Positions 25,994-34,755 are shown, counted from the first letter of the stretch. The stretch: 64,000 nucleotides of DNA from Actinophytocola xinjiangensis (GCF_001921215.1 NZ_MSIF01000014.1:124001-188000); one strand, 5' to 3'. A program made the numbers and translations. The notes: generated by a model from the sequence alone, not told the origin.

Positions 25994-28303
25994 ATGAACG
26001 CGCGTCGTGACTCGTCCAGCGAGGCTTCGCGTGGTTCGTTCGGCGGTCGCCTGCTACTCACCGCAGCGGTTCTGCTCGGTCTCGGTGCGACCGGCGCGCT
26101 GGTCCTGACCGAGGAGGGGCGCTGGCTCAAACTCGGCATCGTCGCCGCCTTGTGGGCGGCGCTCGCCGGTGCGTTCGTCGCCGCCCGGTACCGCAGGCAG
26201 GTCGTCGACCAGGAGGACGTGCTCGCCGAACGGCACGAGCGCTACCAGCTGGAGCTGGAGAAGGAGATCGCCGCCCGCCGCGAGTACGAGCTGGAGGTCG
26301 CCGCCGAGGCCCGCCGCGAGGCCGACGAGCAGGCGCGTGACGACCTCGCCGCGCTGCGACAGGAAATGTTCGGCCTGCGCCAGACCCTGGAGGGCCTGCT
26401 CGGCGGCGAGTTCCTCGTCGAGCGGTACGCGCTGCGCGCCGAGTCGACCAGGATGCGTTCGATCCCCGACGAGCGTGAGCTCAAGCGCCTCCCTCCGGCG
26501 ACCGCGATCGTCCACGACGCGCAGACCGACCTGATCGAGCCGGTCGGCAAGCCGAGCACGTCACCCAAACGCAAGGTCGAGCCGCTGCCCCGCCGCCCCG
26601 GCAGCCCCGGTGGCCGCGCGACGCCGCCGCGCCCGGGCAAGCCGCCGGTCGTCGAGGGCCGCCCGGTGCATCCCGCCGAGCAGTCCGACCGCTGGTTCGT
26701 CCCCGACGGCCTCGGCACCAACCCGACGCCGGCACCGACGCCGACCCCGGCGCCGTCCCCGGCGCCCGCCGAGCCTCGCGCCAAGGGTTCGCGGCGCAAG
26801 GCCCAGCCGAACAAGCGTTCCGCCGTGGTGTCGGACTACGTCGAACCGGTCGGTGCGCCCCGCTCCGGCCGCCTGCCGGACCCGGCCCACGACCGCCCGC
26901 CGACCCGGCACGCCGAGTCCTCCGGCTACGGCCCGGCCGTTCCCGGACCGGACGCCCCGGGCCGCGCGGAGAACTCCGGCGTGCTCCCGGCGGTCGCCCG
27001 CGCCGACCAGAACGGCTTCCCGACCGGCCCCGAGGGCTCGGGCTACGGCTCAGCGGTCGGCGGCTCCCGGCTCGGCCAATCCGACAACCCCGGCCCGCCG
27101 CCCGGCGGTTTCGCCCCTGGCCCCGAGGGTTTCGGGTCGGGCCCTGGCGGCCCGGGTTCCGGTGGCCCCGACGGTTTCGGTTCAGCCCCTGGTGGTTTCC
27201 GCTCGGGTCCCGAGGGTTCCGGTTTTGGTCAGCCGGCGGGTGGTTTCGGCGCTGGGCCTGAGGGTTCTGGTTTCGGCAAGGCGGCGGGTGGTTTCCGCTC
27301 CGGTCCCGAGGGCTCTGGTTTTGGTCAGCCGGCGGGTGGTTTCGCGGCTGGTCCGGAGGGTTCTGGTTTCGGTAGGGCGGCCGGTGGTTTCGCCGCTGGT
27401 CCGGAAGGCTCTGGCTTCGGTGCGGCAGCTGGTTTCGGCGCCGGCCCCGAGGGCTCCGGTTTCGGTCAGTCGGCGGGGGGTTTCGTCGGCGGGCCAGAGG
27501 GTTCCGGTTTCGGTAGGGCGGCCGGTGGTTTCGCCGCGGGCCCCGAAGGTTCCGGTTACGGCGCGGCGGCGAGCGGCTCCGGGGCAGACGGTTTCGGCGC
27601 GGCGGGCGGCGGTTTCGGGCCCGGCAGCGGCTTCCCCGGGCCGGAGTCCTCTGGCTACGGCTCGGCGACGGGCGGCTTCGGCCCCGGCGGACCTGACGGT
27701 CTCGCCGCCACTTCCGGCGGGTTCGTGCCCGCCGACTACGGGTCGGCCGCCGGCGGCTTCGGTCCCGGTGGTGGCGACCTCTCCCACACCGAACCGCCGC
27801 CCGGCGGCTTCGGCGCGGGACCGGGCGGTTCGGGCTACGGCCCCCCGATCAACCGGGCCGAGGCCTCCGGCTACGGCCAGCCGGTCAACCGCGCCGACGG
27901 CTACGGCCCCCCGGGGAACCCCGCTGACGGGTACGGCCCACCGGCCCACCGGGCCGAGATGTCCGGCTACGGCCACGCGGTCAACCCCGCTGACGGCTAC
28001 CGGCCACCGGGCCACCGGGCCGAGGCGTCCGGCTACGGCCAGGCCGTCAACCCGGCCGACGGTTACCGTCCGCCGGTGAACCGCGCCGATGGCCACGGCC
28101 AGCCACCGGCCCAACCACCGGTCGACGGCGGTGGCCGGCGTCGGCGCGCCGAGGGCCAGCCCACCTGGCAGGAGTCCCGCGACGCCGGCACCCCCGAACC
28201 GGCCTCCGGGTCGCACGCCGCCGGCAAGTCGGTCTCCGAGCTGCTCGCCTCCCACGGCGGCGGGCGCCCGAACACTCCGCGTCGCCGCCGGCGCAAGGAC
28301 TAA
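25994..28303 (+). CDS. DUF6779-like membrane protein with a large Gly-rich repeat region
   Basis: A 769-residue protein whose first ~180 residues are conserved-looking: two TM helices (LLLTAAVLLGLGATGALVL; LGIVAALWAALAGAFVAARY), then a charged coiled coil (AERHERYQLELEKEIAARRE) and ALRQEMFGLRQTLEGLLGGE. The remaining ~560 residues are low complexity. They include Pro-rich stretches, eight near-identical 16-residue repeats GGFxxGPEGSGFGxxA, and later xADGYGPPxN/HRAE units. The C-terminus is basic (RRRRRKD) after SVSELLASHGG. It sits where Rv3604c-type proteins occur, between DUF3180 and the pantothenate operon. I infer a cell-envelope scaffold-like role from the architecture only. Confidence 0.8.
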   Translation: MNARRDSSSEASRGSFGGRLLLTAAVLLGLGATGALVLTEEGRWLKLGIVAALWAALAGAFVAARYRRQVVDQEDVLAERHERYQLELEKEIAARREYELEVAAEARREADEQARDDLAALRQEMFGLRQTLEGLLGGEFLVERYALRAESTRMRSIPDERELKRLPPATAIVHDAQTDLIEPVGKPSTSPKRKVEPLPRRPGSPGGRATPPRPGKPPVVEGRPVHPAEQSDRWFVPDGLGTNPTPAPTPTPAPSPAPAEPRAKGSRRKAQPNKRSAVVSDYVEPVGAPRSGRLPDPAHDRPPTRHAESSGYGPAVPGPDAPGRAENSGVLPAVARADQNGFPTGPEGSGYGSAVGGSRLGQSDNPGPPPGGFAPGPEGFGSGPGGPGSGGPDGFGSAPGGFRSGPEGSGFGQPAGGFGAGPEGSGFGKAAGGFRSGPEGSGFGQPAGGFAAGPEGSGFGRAAGGFAAGPEGSGFGAAAGFGAGPEGSGFGQSAGGFVGGPEGSGFGRAAGGFAAGPEGSGYGAAASGSGADGFGAAGGGFGPGSGFPGPESSGYGSATGGFGPGGPDGLAATSGGFVPADYGSAAGGFGPGGGDLSHTEPPPGGFGAGPGGSGYGPPINRAEASGYGQPVNRADGYGPPGNPADGYGPPAHRAEMSGYGHAVNPADGYRPPGHRAEASGYGQAVNPADGYRPPVNRADGHGQPPAQPPVDGGGRRRRAEGQPTWQESRDAGTPEPASGSHAAGKSVSELLASHGGGRPNTPRRRRRKD
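27191..27571 (+). repeat. Eight tandem 48-bp coding repeats (one is 45 bp)
   Basis: The units encode GGFxxGPEGSGFGxxA in one frame, variable at two positions (RS/GA/AA/VG and QP/KA/RA/AA/QS). One copy lacks a glycine codon (45 bp). DNA identity between copies is high, with synonymous changes that suggest old and recent duplications. Confidence 0.9.
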
Positions 28304-28367
28304 CCCGCCGCAAGTCACGAAAGCGTCATTCCCGGGCAAGATGCCGGGACTGTCGGCTACCGCACCG

Positions 28368-28373
28368 TAGGGT
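28368..28373 (+). promoter_or_regulatory. -10 box of a leaderless promoter (PrsW-like gene)
   Basis: TAGGGT ends 8 nt before GTG 28382. Confidence 0.45.
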
Positions 28374-28381
28374 GGCTATCC

Positions 28382-29539
28382 GTGAGCCAGAGCCCCATCC
28401 AGCACCGGCACACCACGCGCAGGCGCACGGTGATGCTGCCGGCCGTCGGTCTGGTCGTGCTCGCCGGGAGCGGGCTGGCGCTGCTGGCCATCAGCACCGC
28501 CAAGGTCGGGTTGGTCGCCGAGCTGGTCGGGGTGGTCGCGGCGATCGTCCCGGTGATGATGATCGTGGCCGCGTTGCTGTGGGTGGACCGGTGGGAGCCG
28601 GAGCCGGCGCGGCTGCTGTGGCTGGCGTTCGGCTGGGGCGCGAGCGTCGCGGCGATCACCGCGCTGCTGATCAACAACACCGCCGAGGCGGTCGGTGACG
28701 CGCTGCTGGGCAACGGGCACGGCGACACGATCAGCGCCGTGGTGTCCGCGCCGTTGTTCGAGGAGGCGGCCAAGGGCGCGTTCGTCGTCGGCATCATGAT
28801 CTGGTTGCGCAACGAGCTCGACGGGGTGATCGACGGCGTCGTCTACGCCGGGTTCGTCGCCGCCGGGTTCGCGTTCACCGAGAACATCTACTACTTCGGC
28901 CGCGCGTTCGCCGAGTACGGCTTCGGTGACCCGACCACGCCCGGGGTGATCACCGCGTTCATCCTGCGCGGGGTCCTCGCGCCGTTCTGCCACCCGCTGT
29001 TCACGGCGATGATCGGCATCGGGATCGGCGTCTCGGTGCGCACCCCCAACCGGGCGGTGCGCATCCTCGCCCCGGTCGGCGGCTACCTGGCGGCCGTCGT
29101 GCTGCACGCCATGTGGAACGCGGCCGCGACGCTGGGCACCCCGCAGACCTTCCTCAACGTCTACTTCCTGGTCATGGTCCCGATCTTCATCTCCGGGGTG
29201 TTGTTCGTCGGCTGGCACCGGCGCCGCGAGCAGCGGATCGTGGCCGACGCGTTGCCGGGCATGGTGGAGCGCGGCTGGGTCGACATCACCGACCTGCGCC
29301 GGCTGAGCAACCTCGCCGCGCGGCGGGCGTGGCGGGCGAGGGTCGCGCGCCGCGACGGCCGCGCCGCCGCCCGCACGCTGGCCGGCTACCAGGCGGCGGT
29401 CACCGAGCTCGCGTTCCTGTGGCACGCCGACCGGCTTGGCCTGGCCGACGCTGGCGCGCCGGAGCGGGAGAACCAGCTCGTCGCGGCCCTGGTGACGTCC
29501 AGGGCGAACCTCTCCCAGCGGCGCGCGGCCGGCCGGTGA
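28382..29539 (+). CDS. PrsW family intramembrane metalloprotease
   Basis: A 385-residue polytopic protein with about eight hydrophobic helices. The PrsW/CAAX-like active-site motifs are visible: APLFEEAAKGAFVVG (Glu-Glu), GFAFTENIYYFG (Glu-Asn), FCHPLFTAMIG (His) and VLHAMWNAAA (His). PrsW proteins cut membrane-bound anti-sigma factors or other membrane proteins; the target here is unknown. The C-terminal ~110 residues are cytosolic and Arg/Ala-rich (LSNLAARRAWRARVARRDGR). GTG 28382 is leaderless. The DUF2520 gene begins 79 bp downstream with its own ribosome site. Confidence 0.92.
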   Translation: MSQSPIQHRHTTRRRTVMLPAVGLVVLAGSGLALLAISTAKVGLVAELVGVVAAIVPVMMIVAALLWVDRWEPEPARLLWLAFGWGASVAAITALLINNTAEAVGDALLGNGHGDTISAVVSAPLFEEAAKGAFVVGIMIWLRNELDGVIDGVVYAGFVAAGFAFTENIYYFGRAFAEYGFGDPTTPGVITAFILRGVLAPFCHPLFTAMIGIGIGVSVRTPNRAVRILAPVGGYLAAVVLHAMWNAAATLGTPQTFLNVYFLVMVPIFISGVLFVGWHRRREQRIVADALPGMVERGWVDITDLRRLSNLAARRAWRARVARRDGRAAARTLAGYQAAVTELAFLWHADRLGLADAGAPERENQLVAALVTSRANLSQRRAAGR

Positions 29540-29618
29540 GCCTGCTCACCCGGCTCGTGGACCGCGCTTTCCCGGTGGTTACGCTCGATTCGACAGGCGA
29601 ACAGGAGGCGAGCGCACG

Positions 29619-30521
29619 ATGAACCGACCGGCTCGACTGGCCGTCGGGGTGGTCTCCGCCGGGCGGGTCGGCGCGGTGCTCGGGGCCGCGCTCGCGCGGG
29701 CCGGCCACCAGGTCGTCGCCGCCTCCGGCGTGTCCCGCGCGTCGGTCAACCGCGCGGAGGAGCTGCTGGCCGGGGTGCCGCTGCTGCCACCGGACGAGGT
29801 GGTGCGCCGCGCCGACCTGGTGCTGCTGGCCCTGCCCGACGACGCCCTCGGTGGCATGGTCCGGGGCCTGGCCGCCGCCGACGCGTTGCGCGCCGGCCAG
29901 ATCGTGGTGCACACCTGCGGGGCGCACGGCGTGCGGGTGCTCGACCCGGCCACCGAGCACGGTGTGCTGCCGCTGGCGCTGCACCCGGTGATGACCTTCA
30001 CCGGCCGCGCCGAGGACCTGGAGCGGGTCGCCGCCTGCTGCTTCGGCGTCACCGCCACCGACGACGACGAGACGGCGTGGAGTGTCGGCGAGGCGCTGGT
30101 GGTGGAGATGGGCGCCGAGCCGGTGCGGGTGCCGGAGTCGGCCCGCCCGCTGTACCACACGGCCCTGGCGCACGGCGCGAACCACCTGGTCACGATTGTC
30201 GCCGAGGCCGCCGACCTGCTGCGTGCCGCCGGGGTCGACCACCCCGACCGGATGTTGGGCCCGCTGCTGTCGGCCGCACTGGACAACGCGTTGCGCCACG
30301 GTGACCGCGCGCTGACCGGGCCGGTCGCCCGGGGCGACGCCGGAACCGTCCTGGCCCACCTGCGGGTGCTGGCCGACCACGCACCTGAGATGCTGCCCGC
30401 CTACCGCGCGCTCGCCGTGCGCACCGCCAGTCGCGCCGAGCAGGCCGGCCTGTTGCGCGCCGACCTCGCCCCCGATGTCACCGCCGCCCTCGAACGCGGC
30501 TCCGACGAGGAGCACCGATGA
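29619..30521 (+). CDS. Rossmann-fold/DUF2520 protein (possible ketopantoate reductase-type enzyme)
   Basis: A 300-residue NAD(P)-dependent dehydrogenase-like protein. The dinucleotide fold is seen in AVGVVSAGRVGAVLGAALARAGHQVVAASG, and the DUF2520 half in LHPVMTFTGRAEDLERV and YHTALAHGANHLVTIVAEA. It overlaps panC by 4 bp (ATGA). In M. tuberculosis the same position is held by Rv3603c. From memory, DUF2520 proteins include PanG, an alternative ketopantoate reductase, which would supply pantoate for PanC. That role fits the operon here but is inferred. ATG 29619 follows an AGGAGG ribosome site. Confidence 0.85.
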   Translation: MNRPARLAVGVVSAGRVGAVLGAALARAGHQVVAASGVSRASVNRAEELLAGVPLLPPDEVVRRADLVLLALPDDALGGMVRGLAAADALRAGQIVVHTCGAHGVRVLDPATEHGVLPLALHPVMTFTGRAEDLERVAACCFGVTATDDDETAWSVGEALVVEMGAEPVRVPESARPLYHTALAHGANHLVTIVAEAADLLRAAGVDHPDRMLGPLLSAALDNALRHGDRALTGPVARGDAGTVLAHLRVLADHAPEMLPAYRALAVRTASRAEQAGLLRADLAPDVTAALERGSDEEHR

Positions 30522-31405
30522 CCACCCCGAAGTTCACCCCCGGCAAGCTGCACGTGCACAGCGGCGTCGACGAGGTCGCGCGGATCACCCGCGCGCTGCG
30601 CGGCGTGGGCCGCAGGATCGCGCTGGTGCCGACGATGGGCGCGCTGCACGAGGGCCACCGCCAGCTGCTGCGCACCGGCCGGCGGCTGCCCAACACGGTG
30701 CTGGCCGCGTCGATCTTCGTGAACCCGTTGCAGTTCGGCGCCGGTGAGGACTTCGAGCGTTACCCCCGGCCGCTGGAGGCCGACCTGGACGTGTGCCGCG
30801 AGGAGCGCGTGGAGCTGGTGTTCACGCCCGAGCGGGAGGCGCTCTACCCGCCGGGCGGGCAGGTGACGGTGTCGCCGGGGCCGCTGGGCAGCGAGCTGGA
30901 GGGGGCGTCGCGGCCGGGGCACTTCGCCGGGGTGCTGACGGTGGTCGCCAAGCTGCTCAACGTCGTGCGCCCGGACTACGCGCTGTTCGGTGAGAAGGAC
31001 TACCAGCAGCTGGTGCTGATCAAGCAGATGGTGCGTGACCTGAACCTGGACGTGTCGGTGATCGGTGTGCCGATCGTGCGGGAGCCCGACGGGCTGGCGC
31101 TGTCCTCGCGCAACGCCTACCTGGATCCCGACCAGCGGGCGGCGGCGGTGACCCTGTCGGCGGCGTTGTCGGCCGGGGCGCGGGTCAGCGCGGGCGGCGC
31201 GGCGCTGGTGCTGGACTCGGCGCGGGCCGTGCTCGACGCCCAACCCAAGATCGACGTGGACTACCTGACGCTGCGCGGCACCGGCCTCGGCCCGGCGCCC
31301 GAGCGCGGCGAGGCGCGGCTGCTGGTGGCCGCCAGGGTCGGGTCGACCCGGCTGATCGACAATGTCTCGGTGTTCCTCGGCGATCTCGACGGCGAACACC
31401 AGTAG
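30518..31405 (+). CDS. panC: Pantoate--beta-alanine ligase (pantothenate synthetase)
   Basis: Condenses pantoate and beta-alanine with ATP to pantothenate. The 295-residue product has [17 protein letters not shown] (HIGH-like), [42 protein letters not shown], and [18 protein letters not shown], then [14 protein letters not shown] (KMSKS-equivalent region). It begins inside the preceding gene's stop. panD, which makes its beta-alanine, follows 10 bp later, so substrate supply and use are encoded together. Confidence 0.96.
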   Translation: MTTPKFTPGKLHVHSGVDEVARITRALRGVGRRIALVPTMGALHEGHRQLLRTGRRLPNTVLAASIFVNPLQFGAGEDFERYPRPLEADLDVCREERVELVFTPEREALYPPGGQVTVSPGPLGSELEGASRPGHFAGVLTVVAKLLNVVRPDYALFGEKDYQQLVLIKQMVRDLNLDVSVIGVPIVREPDGLALSSRNAYLDPDQRAAAVTLSAALSAGARVSAGGAALVLDSARAVLDAQPKIDVDYLTLRGTGLGPAPERGEARLLVAARVGSTRLIDNVSVFLGDLDGEHQ

Positions 31406-31415
31406 GGGAGGACCG

Positions 31416-31916
31416 ATGTTCCGCACGATGCTCAAGTCGAAGATCCACCGGGCCACCGTCACCCAGGCCGACCTGCACTACGTCGGTTCGGTGACCGTCG
31501 ATCCGGTGTTGATGGAGGCCGCGGACCTGCTGGCGGGGGAGCAGGTCGCGATCGTCGACGTCACCAACGGCGCCCGCCTGGAGACCTACGTCATCGAGGG
31601 CGAGCGCGGCAGCGGGGTGCTGGGCATCAACGGCGCCGCCGCCCACCTGGTCCACCCCGGTGACCTGGTCATTCTCATTGCCTACGGCTTGATGGACGAC
31701 GCAGAGGCGGCCGCCCACCAGCCGAAGGTGATCTTCGTCGACGAGGACAACCGGATCCTCGACGCCGGCTCCGACCCGGCGGCCGTGCCCGCCGGCAGGG
31801 ATCTGGCCTCGGGCGCCGAGCGGGCGCCCGAGCCGGTCGCGGCCACCGTGCCAGCCTCGCCCGCCGAGACCGTCGAGGCGGCGCTGCTCGACGCCCTGCT
31901 CCAGCCGGAGAGCTGA
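31416..31916 (+). CDS. panD: Aspartate 1-decarboxylase (pyruvoyl enzyme)
   Basis: Makes beta-alanine from aspartate. The proenzyme cuts itself at Gly24-Ser25 in [10 protein letters not shown], and Ser25 becomes the pyruvoyl group. [42 protein letters not shown] and [14 protein letters not shown] match the family. At 166 residues it is about 40 longer than the E. coli enzyme, owing to an Ala/Pro/Glu-rich C-terminal tail after [11 protein letters not shown]; actinobacterial PanD often has a shorter extension. ATG 31416 has GGGGAGG upstream. coaX begins 6 bp downstream. Confidence 0.96.
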   Translation: MFRTMLKSKIHRATVTQADLHYVGSVTVDPVLMEAADLLAGEQVAIVDVTNGARLETYVIEGERGSGVLGINGAAAHLVHPGDLVILIAYGLMDDAEAAAHQPKVIFVDEDNRILDAGSDPAAVPAGRDLASGAERAPEPVAATVPASPAETVEAALLDALLQPES

Positions 31917-31922
31917 GCCGAG

Positions 31923-32699
31923 GTGCTGCTCGCGATCGACGTCGGCAACACCAACATCGCGCTCGGCCTGTACCGGGGCGAGGACCTGGTGCACGACTGG
32001 CGGATGCGCACCGACGCCAGGATGACCGCCGACGAGCTGGCGCTGACGATGCGCGGGCTGCTCGCCGAGCACGCCGACGCGATCACCGGGGTGTCGGCGC
32101 TGTCGACGGTGCCGGCGGTGCTGCGTGAGCTGCGGGTGATGCTGGGCCGCTACTACCAGCGGGTGCCGAGGGTGATCGTCGAGCCGGGCGTGCGGACCGG
32201 GGTGCCGCTGCTGGTGGACAACCCCAAGGAGGTCGGCGCCGACCGGGTGATCAACACGCTGGCGGCCCACCACCTGCACCAGACGGCGTGCGTGGTGGTC
32301 GACTTCGGCACGTCCACCAACATCGACGTGATCTCCGCGAAGGGCGAGTTCCTCGGCGGCGTGTTCGCGCCAGGGATCGAGATCTCGGTGGACGCGCTGG
32401 CCGCCCGCGCGGCCGCGCTGCGCAAGGTCGAGCTGGTGCGGCCACGGTCGGTGATCGGAAAGAACACGGTCGAGTGTCTCCAGTCGGGGATCATGTACGG
32501 GTTCACCGGCCAGGTCGACGGCCTGGTGCGGCGGATCATCGACGAGTTGGAGCGCACCACCCACCCCGGTGAGGTGACGGTCATCGCGACCGGCGGGCTG
32601 GCGCCGCTGGTGGTGGACGAGTCGGAGACGATCGTCGACCACCGCCCGGATCTGACGCTGCTCGGCCTGCGGCTGGTGTTCGAGCGCAACACCCGCTAG
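31923..32699 (+). CDS. coaX: Type III pantothenate kinase
   Basis: Phosphorylates pantothenate, the first step to coenzyme A. The 258-residue product begins LLAIDVGNTNIALGLYRGE (phosphate-binding loop) and has VDNPKEVGADRVINTLAAH, VVDFGTSTNIDVIS, GGVFAPGIEISVDALAARAAALRKVEL and VIATGGLAP. GTG 31923 starts 6 bp after panD. It completes a pantothenate-to-CoA operon. Its stop codon overlaps by 4 nt the stop of the convergent methyltransferase gene. Mycobacteria have Rv3599c and lysS next; here they are absent. Confidence 0.95.
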   Translation: MLLAIDVGNTNIALGLYRGEDLVHDWRMRTDARMTADELALTMRGLLAEHADAITGVSALSTVPAVLRELRVMLGRYYQRVPRVIVEPGVRTGVPLLVDNPKEVGADRVINTLAAHHLHQTACVVVDFGTSTNIDVISAKGEFLGGVFAPGIEISVDALAARAAALRKVELVRPRSVIGKNTVECLQSGIMYGFTGQVDGLVRRIIDELERTTHPGEVTVIATGGLAPLVVDESETIVDHRPDLTLLGLRLVFERNTR

Positions 32700-33439
32700 C
32701 GGCGCCGCAGCGCCAGCACGTCGGTCACCAGCGGCAGGTCGAACACGCCGGCGGCGGTCTCCGGGCGGTGCCGCAGGTACTCGCGGACCCGGGCGATGAC
32801 CCGGGCGCGTTCGTCGTCGTCGACCATCAGCAGCCGCGAGTGGGTCCGCAGGTAGTCGACCAGCGTGTCGGTGGTGCGCGGCAGGCTGTGCGCGACGACG
32901 GTGTGTTCGGCCGGGTCGAAGGACTCGTGCTCGGGCGGGTCGATCTCGCCGTGCCAGCCGCCGGTGGCGCTGGTCTGGGAGGCGGTCATCAGCCCGGTGA
33001 CCCAGTCGGTGTCGGGGTCCTCGCCGTTCCACAGGACGGCCAGCACGCCGCCGGGGCGCAGCACGCGGGCGATCTCGGCGAGCGCCACGTCCCGGTCGAA
33101 CCAGTGGAACGCCTGCCCGACGAGCACCGCGTCGACCGACGCGTCGGTCAGCGGGATCGCCTCGGCGGTGCCCGCGAGCGCGGTCACGTCCGGGTACTCG
33201 GCGGCCAGCACGCCGCGCATGGCCTCGTCGGGTTCGACGGCGGTGACGTCCAGGCCGAGCGCGCGCAGGCCGGCGGTGACCTTGCCGGTGCCGGCGGCCA
33301 GGTCGAGGGCCCGGGTGACCTCGCGGGTCGCGCCGGCCAGGGCCCAGCGGATCGCCTCGGCGGGGTAGAAGGGCCGGTGGGTGTGGTAGTCGACGGGCCG
33401 GCGGCCGAACGACCGTGCGCGACTGATCGGTTCCTCCAC
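32696..33439 (-). CDS. Class I SAM-dependent methyltransferase
   Basis: A 247-residue Rossmann methyltransferase of the Methyltransf_11/UbiE-like group. Motif I is ALDLAAGTGKVTAGL, followed by VTAVEPDEAMRGVL (acidic end of beta 2), GTAEAIPLTDASVDAVLVGQAFHWFD and IARVLRPGGVLAVLWN. The N-terminal RARSFGRRPVDYHTHRPFYP is typical of this group. The acceptor is unknown. GTG 33437-33439 is chosen because TACGTT lies 7 nt upstream on the minus strand (33447-33452), giving a leaderless transcript; longer upstream reading lacks family sequence. A perfect 20-bp palindrome covers the start codon and transcription start. Confidence 0.87.
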   Translation of the reverse strand: MEEPISRARSFGRRPVDYHTHRPFYPAEAIRWALAGATREVTRALDLAAGTGKVTAGLRALGLDVTAVEPDEAMRGVLAAEYPDVTALAGTAEAIPLTDASVDAVLVGQAFHWFDRDVALAEIARVLRPGGVLAVLWNGEDPDTDWVTGLMTASQTSATGGWHGEIDPPEHESFDPAEHTVVAHSLPRTTDTLVDYLRTHSRLLMVDDDERARVIARVREYLRHRPETAAGVFDLPLVTDVLALRRR

Positions 33440-33449
33440 GTGGAGGAAC
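33430..33449. promoter_or_regulatory. Perfect 20-bp palindrome over the methyltransferase start (candidate operator)
   Basis: GTTCCTCCACGTGGAGGAAC is identical to its reverse complement. It overlaps the GTG start codon (33437-33439), the leader-less transcription start and three bases of the -10 box. This is a good site for a dimeric repressor, though no regulator is identified. The alternative is an RNA hairpin covering the start. Confidence 0.5.
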
Positions 33450-33811
33450 GTACCTCGGCGGTGGTGACCGGCGAAACGACTATTCCGATTTGCCGGCGTG
33501 GTCGTCACCGGTGACGTGGTCCGGGTCACCGGACGGGTCGTGTTCGCGCGCAATACAGGTAAGTTGTGTTTTGCCACCCTCGCGCAGGGTGACGGAACGG
33601 AACTACCGACATCGCTGTGCGCGTATTCGTGCAGGACTTCGTGCACGACCCGGTAATGACCTCCGGTGGCGGTCGGCCGGGCGTACTGGCGGACGTGTGG
33701 CGAATGGCGGGCGGGGCGTCGCTGGTCATGCACTGGGCGGGCAACGTGGAAACACGCATTCGGCGGCGGTATGTGATCTGATCGGCTGCTCCGGACGACG
33801 CGGCGCCGGTG

Positions 33812-33919
33812 ATGCGCGGGTGGGTCGGGCGGTATCGAGAAGCGGTCGAGATCAATCGAAACATCCGCAAGGACGCGGTCAAGGACGCGGTCAAGGACGC
33901 GGTCTTGGCGTGGTCTTGA
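33812..33919 (+). CDS. Possible 35-residue small ORF with KDAV repeats
   Basis: ATG 33812 to TGA 33917-33919 encodes MRGWVGRYREAVEIN followed by RNIRKDAVKDAVKDAVLAWS. The repeat comes from three exact 12-bp units AAGGACGCGGTC (33869-33904). It could form an amphipathic helix. No ribosome site or homologue is known to me. The upstream stop lies in the same phase as another short frame, so it may equally be decayed sequence. Confidence 0.2.
   Translation: MRGWVGRYREAVEINRNIRKDAVKDAVKDAVLAWS
33869..33904 (+). repeat. Three exact 12-bp tandem repeats
   Basis: AAGGACGCGGTC occurs three times in a row at 33869, 33881 and 33893, in a region with no established gene. Confidence 0.95.
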
Positions 33920-34389
33920 CCGGTGTCGACGCGGTGTCTCACGCAGTGGGCCACCGGGGCGGGTGGGCCGGACGGGCTGGGATCCGGGAGCCGGTCACGG
34001 AAAGCTCGCGGAGTCCTCGCGGGGGCAGGTGATCGCGCCCATCCGGTGGAGCCGGCGTTCGTCCGCGATTTCCCGGCCGGGACCGTGTCGCCGGCCCCGC
34101 CCTGGTTGGGCCAGCGCGGCGGCACCGATCCTGGTTTCGGACCGTTGTCGCTGGTCGGCGCCGTGTTCACGCGAACGGGGTGAGTGTCGAATGTCGCCGT
34201 CGGGTGCGACCGGGAATGGGGCTGACCGGCGAGACCAACCTGTTTCCGCAGGTGCGGCCTGAATGAGACTGTCCAGACACGAACGTCACTAAACATGCGC
34301 GACGATTTGCGTTAACCTCCTTAGTGGGAGTATTTATATCGTGCGACGGACGAAGTTCGGCCTCGAGTTTTCAAGCCTAGGAGGGCGCA

Positions 34390-34737
34390 GTGGCGCAGAA
34401 GGTCATGGTTACCCTGGTCGACGACCTTGATGGTTCCGAGGCGGAGGAGACCGTCGAGTTCGGTTTGGATGGCGCGTTCTACGAGATCGATCTCAGCGAG
34501 GACAATGCTGAGCGGTTGCGGGAGGCGCTGGCCGAATACGTGGAGCACGCCCGGCGCGCGGGTGGGCGTAAGCGTGCCGCCGCGCGGGCCGGTGTCGGGC
34601 GCGCGCCGCGGACCGCGTCGGCGGATCGCGAACAGAACCAGGCAATTCGTGAGTGGGCCCGCAAGCAGGGCATGAACGTCTCCGATCGGGGTCGAATCCC
34701 GAAGGAGGTCACGGACGCCTACAACGCCCAGGCCTGA
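34390..34737 (+). CDS. lsr2: Lsr2, nucleoid-associated xenogeneic silencer
   Basis: A 115-residue DNA-bridging protein that binds AT-rich minor grooves and represses horizontally acquired genes. The N-terminal dimerisation domain ([25 protein letters not shown], then [21 protein letters not shown]) and the C-terminal DNA-binding domain with the AT-hook-like RGRIP in [17 protein letters not shown] are both intact. The linker is Arg/Ala-rich. GTG 34390 is preceded by TAGGAGG. The gene stands alone with a terminator behind it. lsr2 and clpC are adjacent in mycobacteria; here four genes intervene. Confidence 0.97.
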   Translation: MAQKVMVTLVDDLDGSEAEETVEFGLDGAFYEIDLSEDNAERLREALAEYVEHARRAGGRKRAAARAGVGRAPRTASADREQNQAIREWARKQGMNVSDRGRIPKEVTDAYNAQA

Positions 34738-34755
34738 GCCATTGCGGGCGGGCAT

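Larger units (their letters stand above)
33450..34389. other. 0.9-kb gene-poor region between the methyltransferase gene and lsr2
   Basis: No standard gene is seen. The plus strand has two short frames in the same phase: 33617-33781 (GTG, 54 codons, start [16 protein letters not shown]) and 33812-33919 (35 codons with a KDAV repeat), separated by one stop and 30 nt. They might be remnants of one gene. The last ~130 bp before lsr2 is A/T-richer (GTTAACCTCCTTAGTGGGAG, TATTTATATC) and likely holds the lsr2 promoter. Long minus-strand frames here are low-complexity and lack coding character. Confidence 0.5.

Noticed and set aside
27191-27571. 48-bp repeats as CRISPR or a mobile repeat
   Set aside because: They are in-frame coding repeats without spacers inside a long gene.
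33526-34296. 256-codon minus-strand frame upstream of lsr2
   Set aside because: Ser/Thr/Pro/Arg-rich without structure, poor codon bias and no ribosome site. I treat the region as non-coding.
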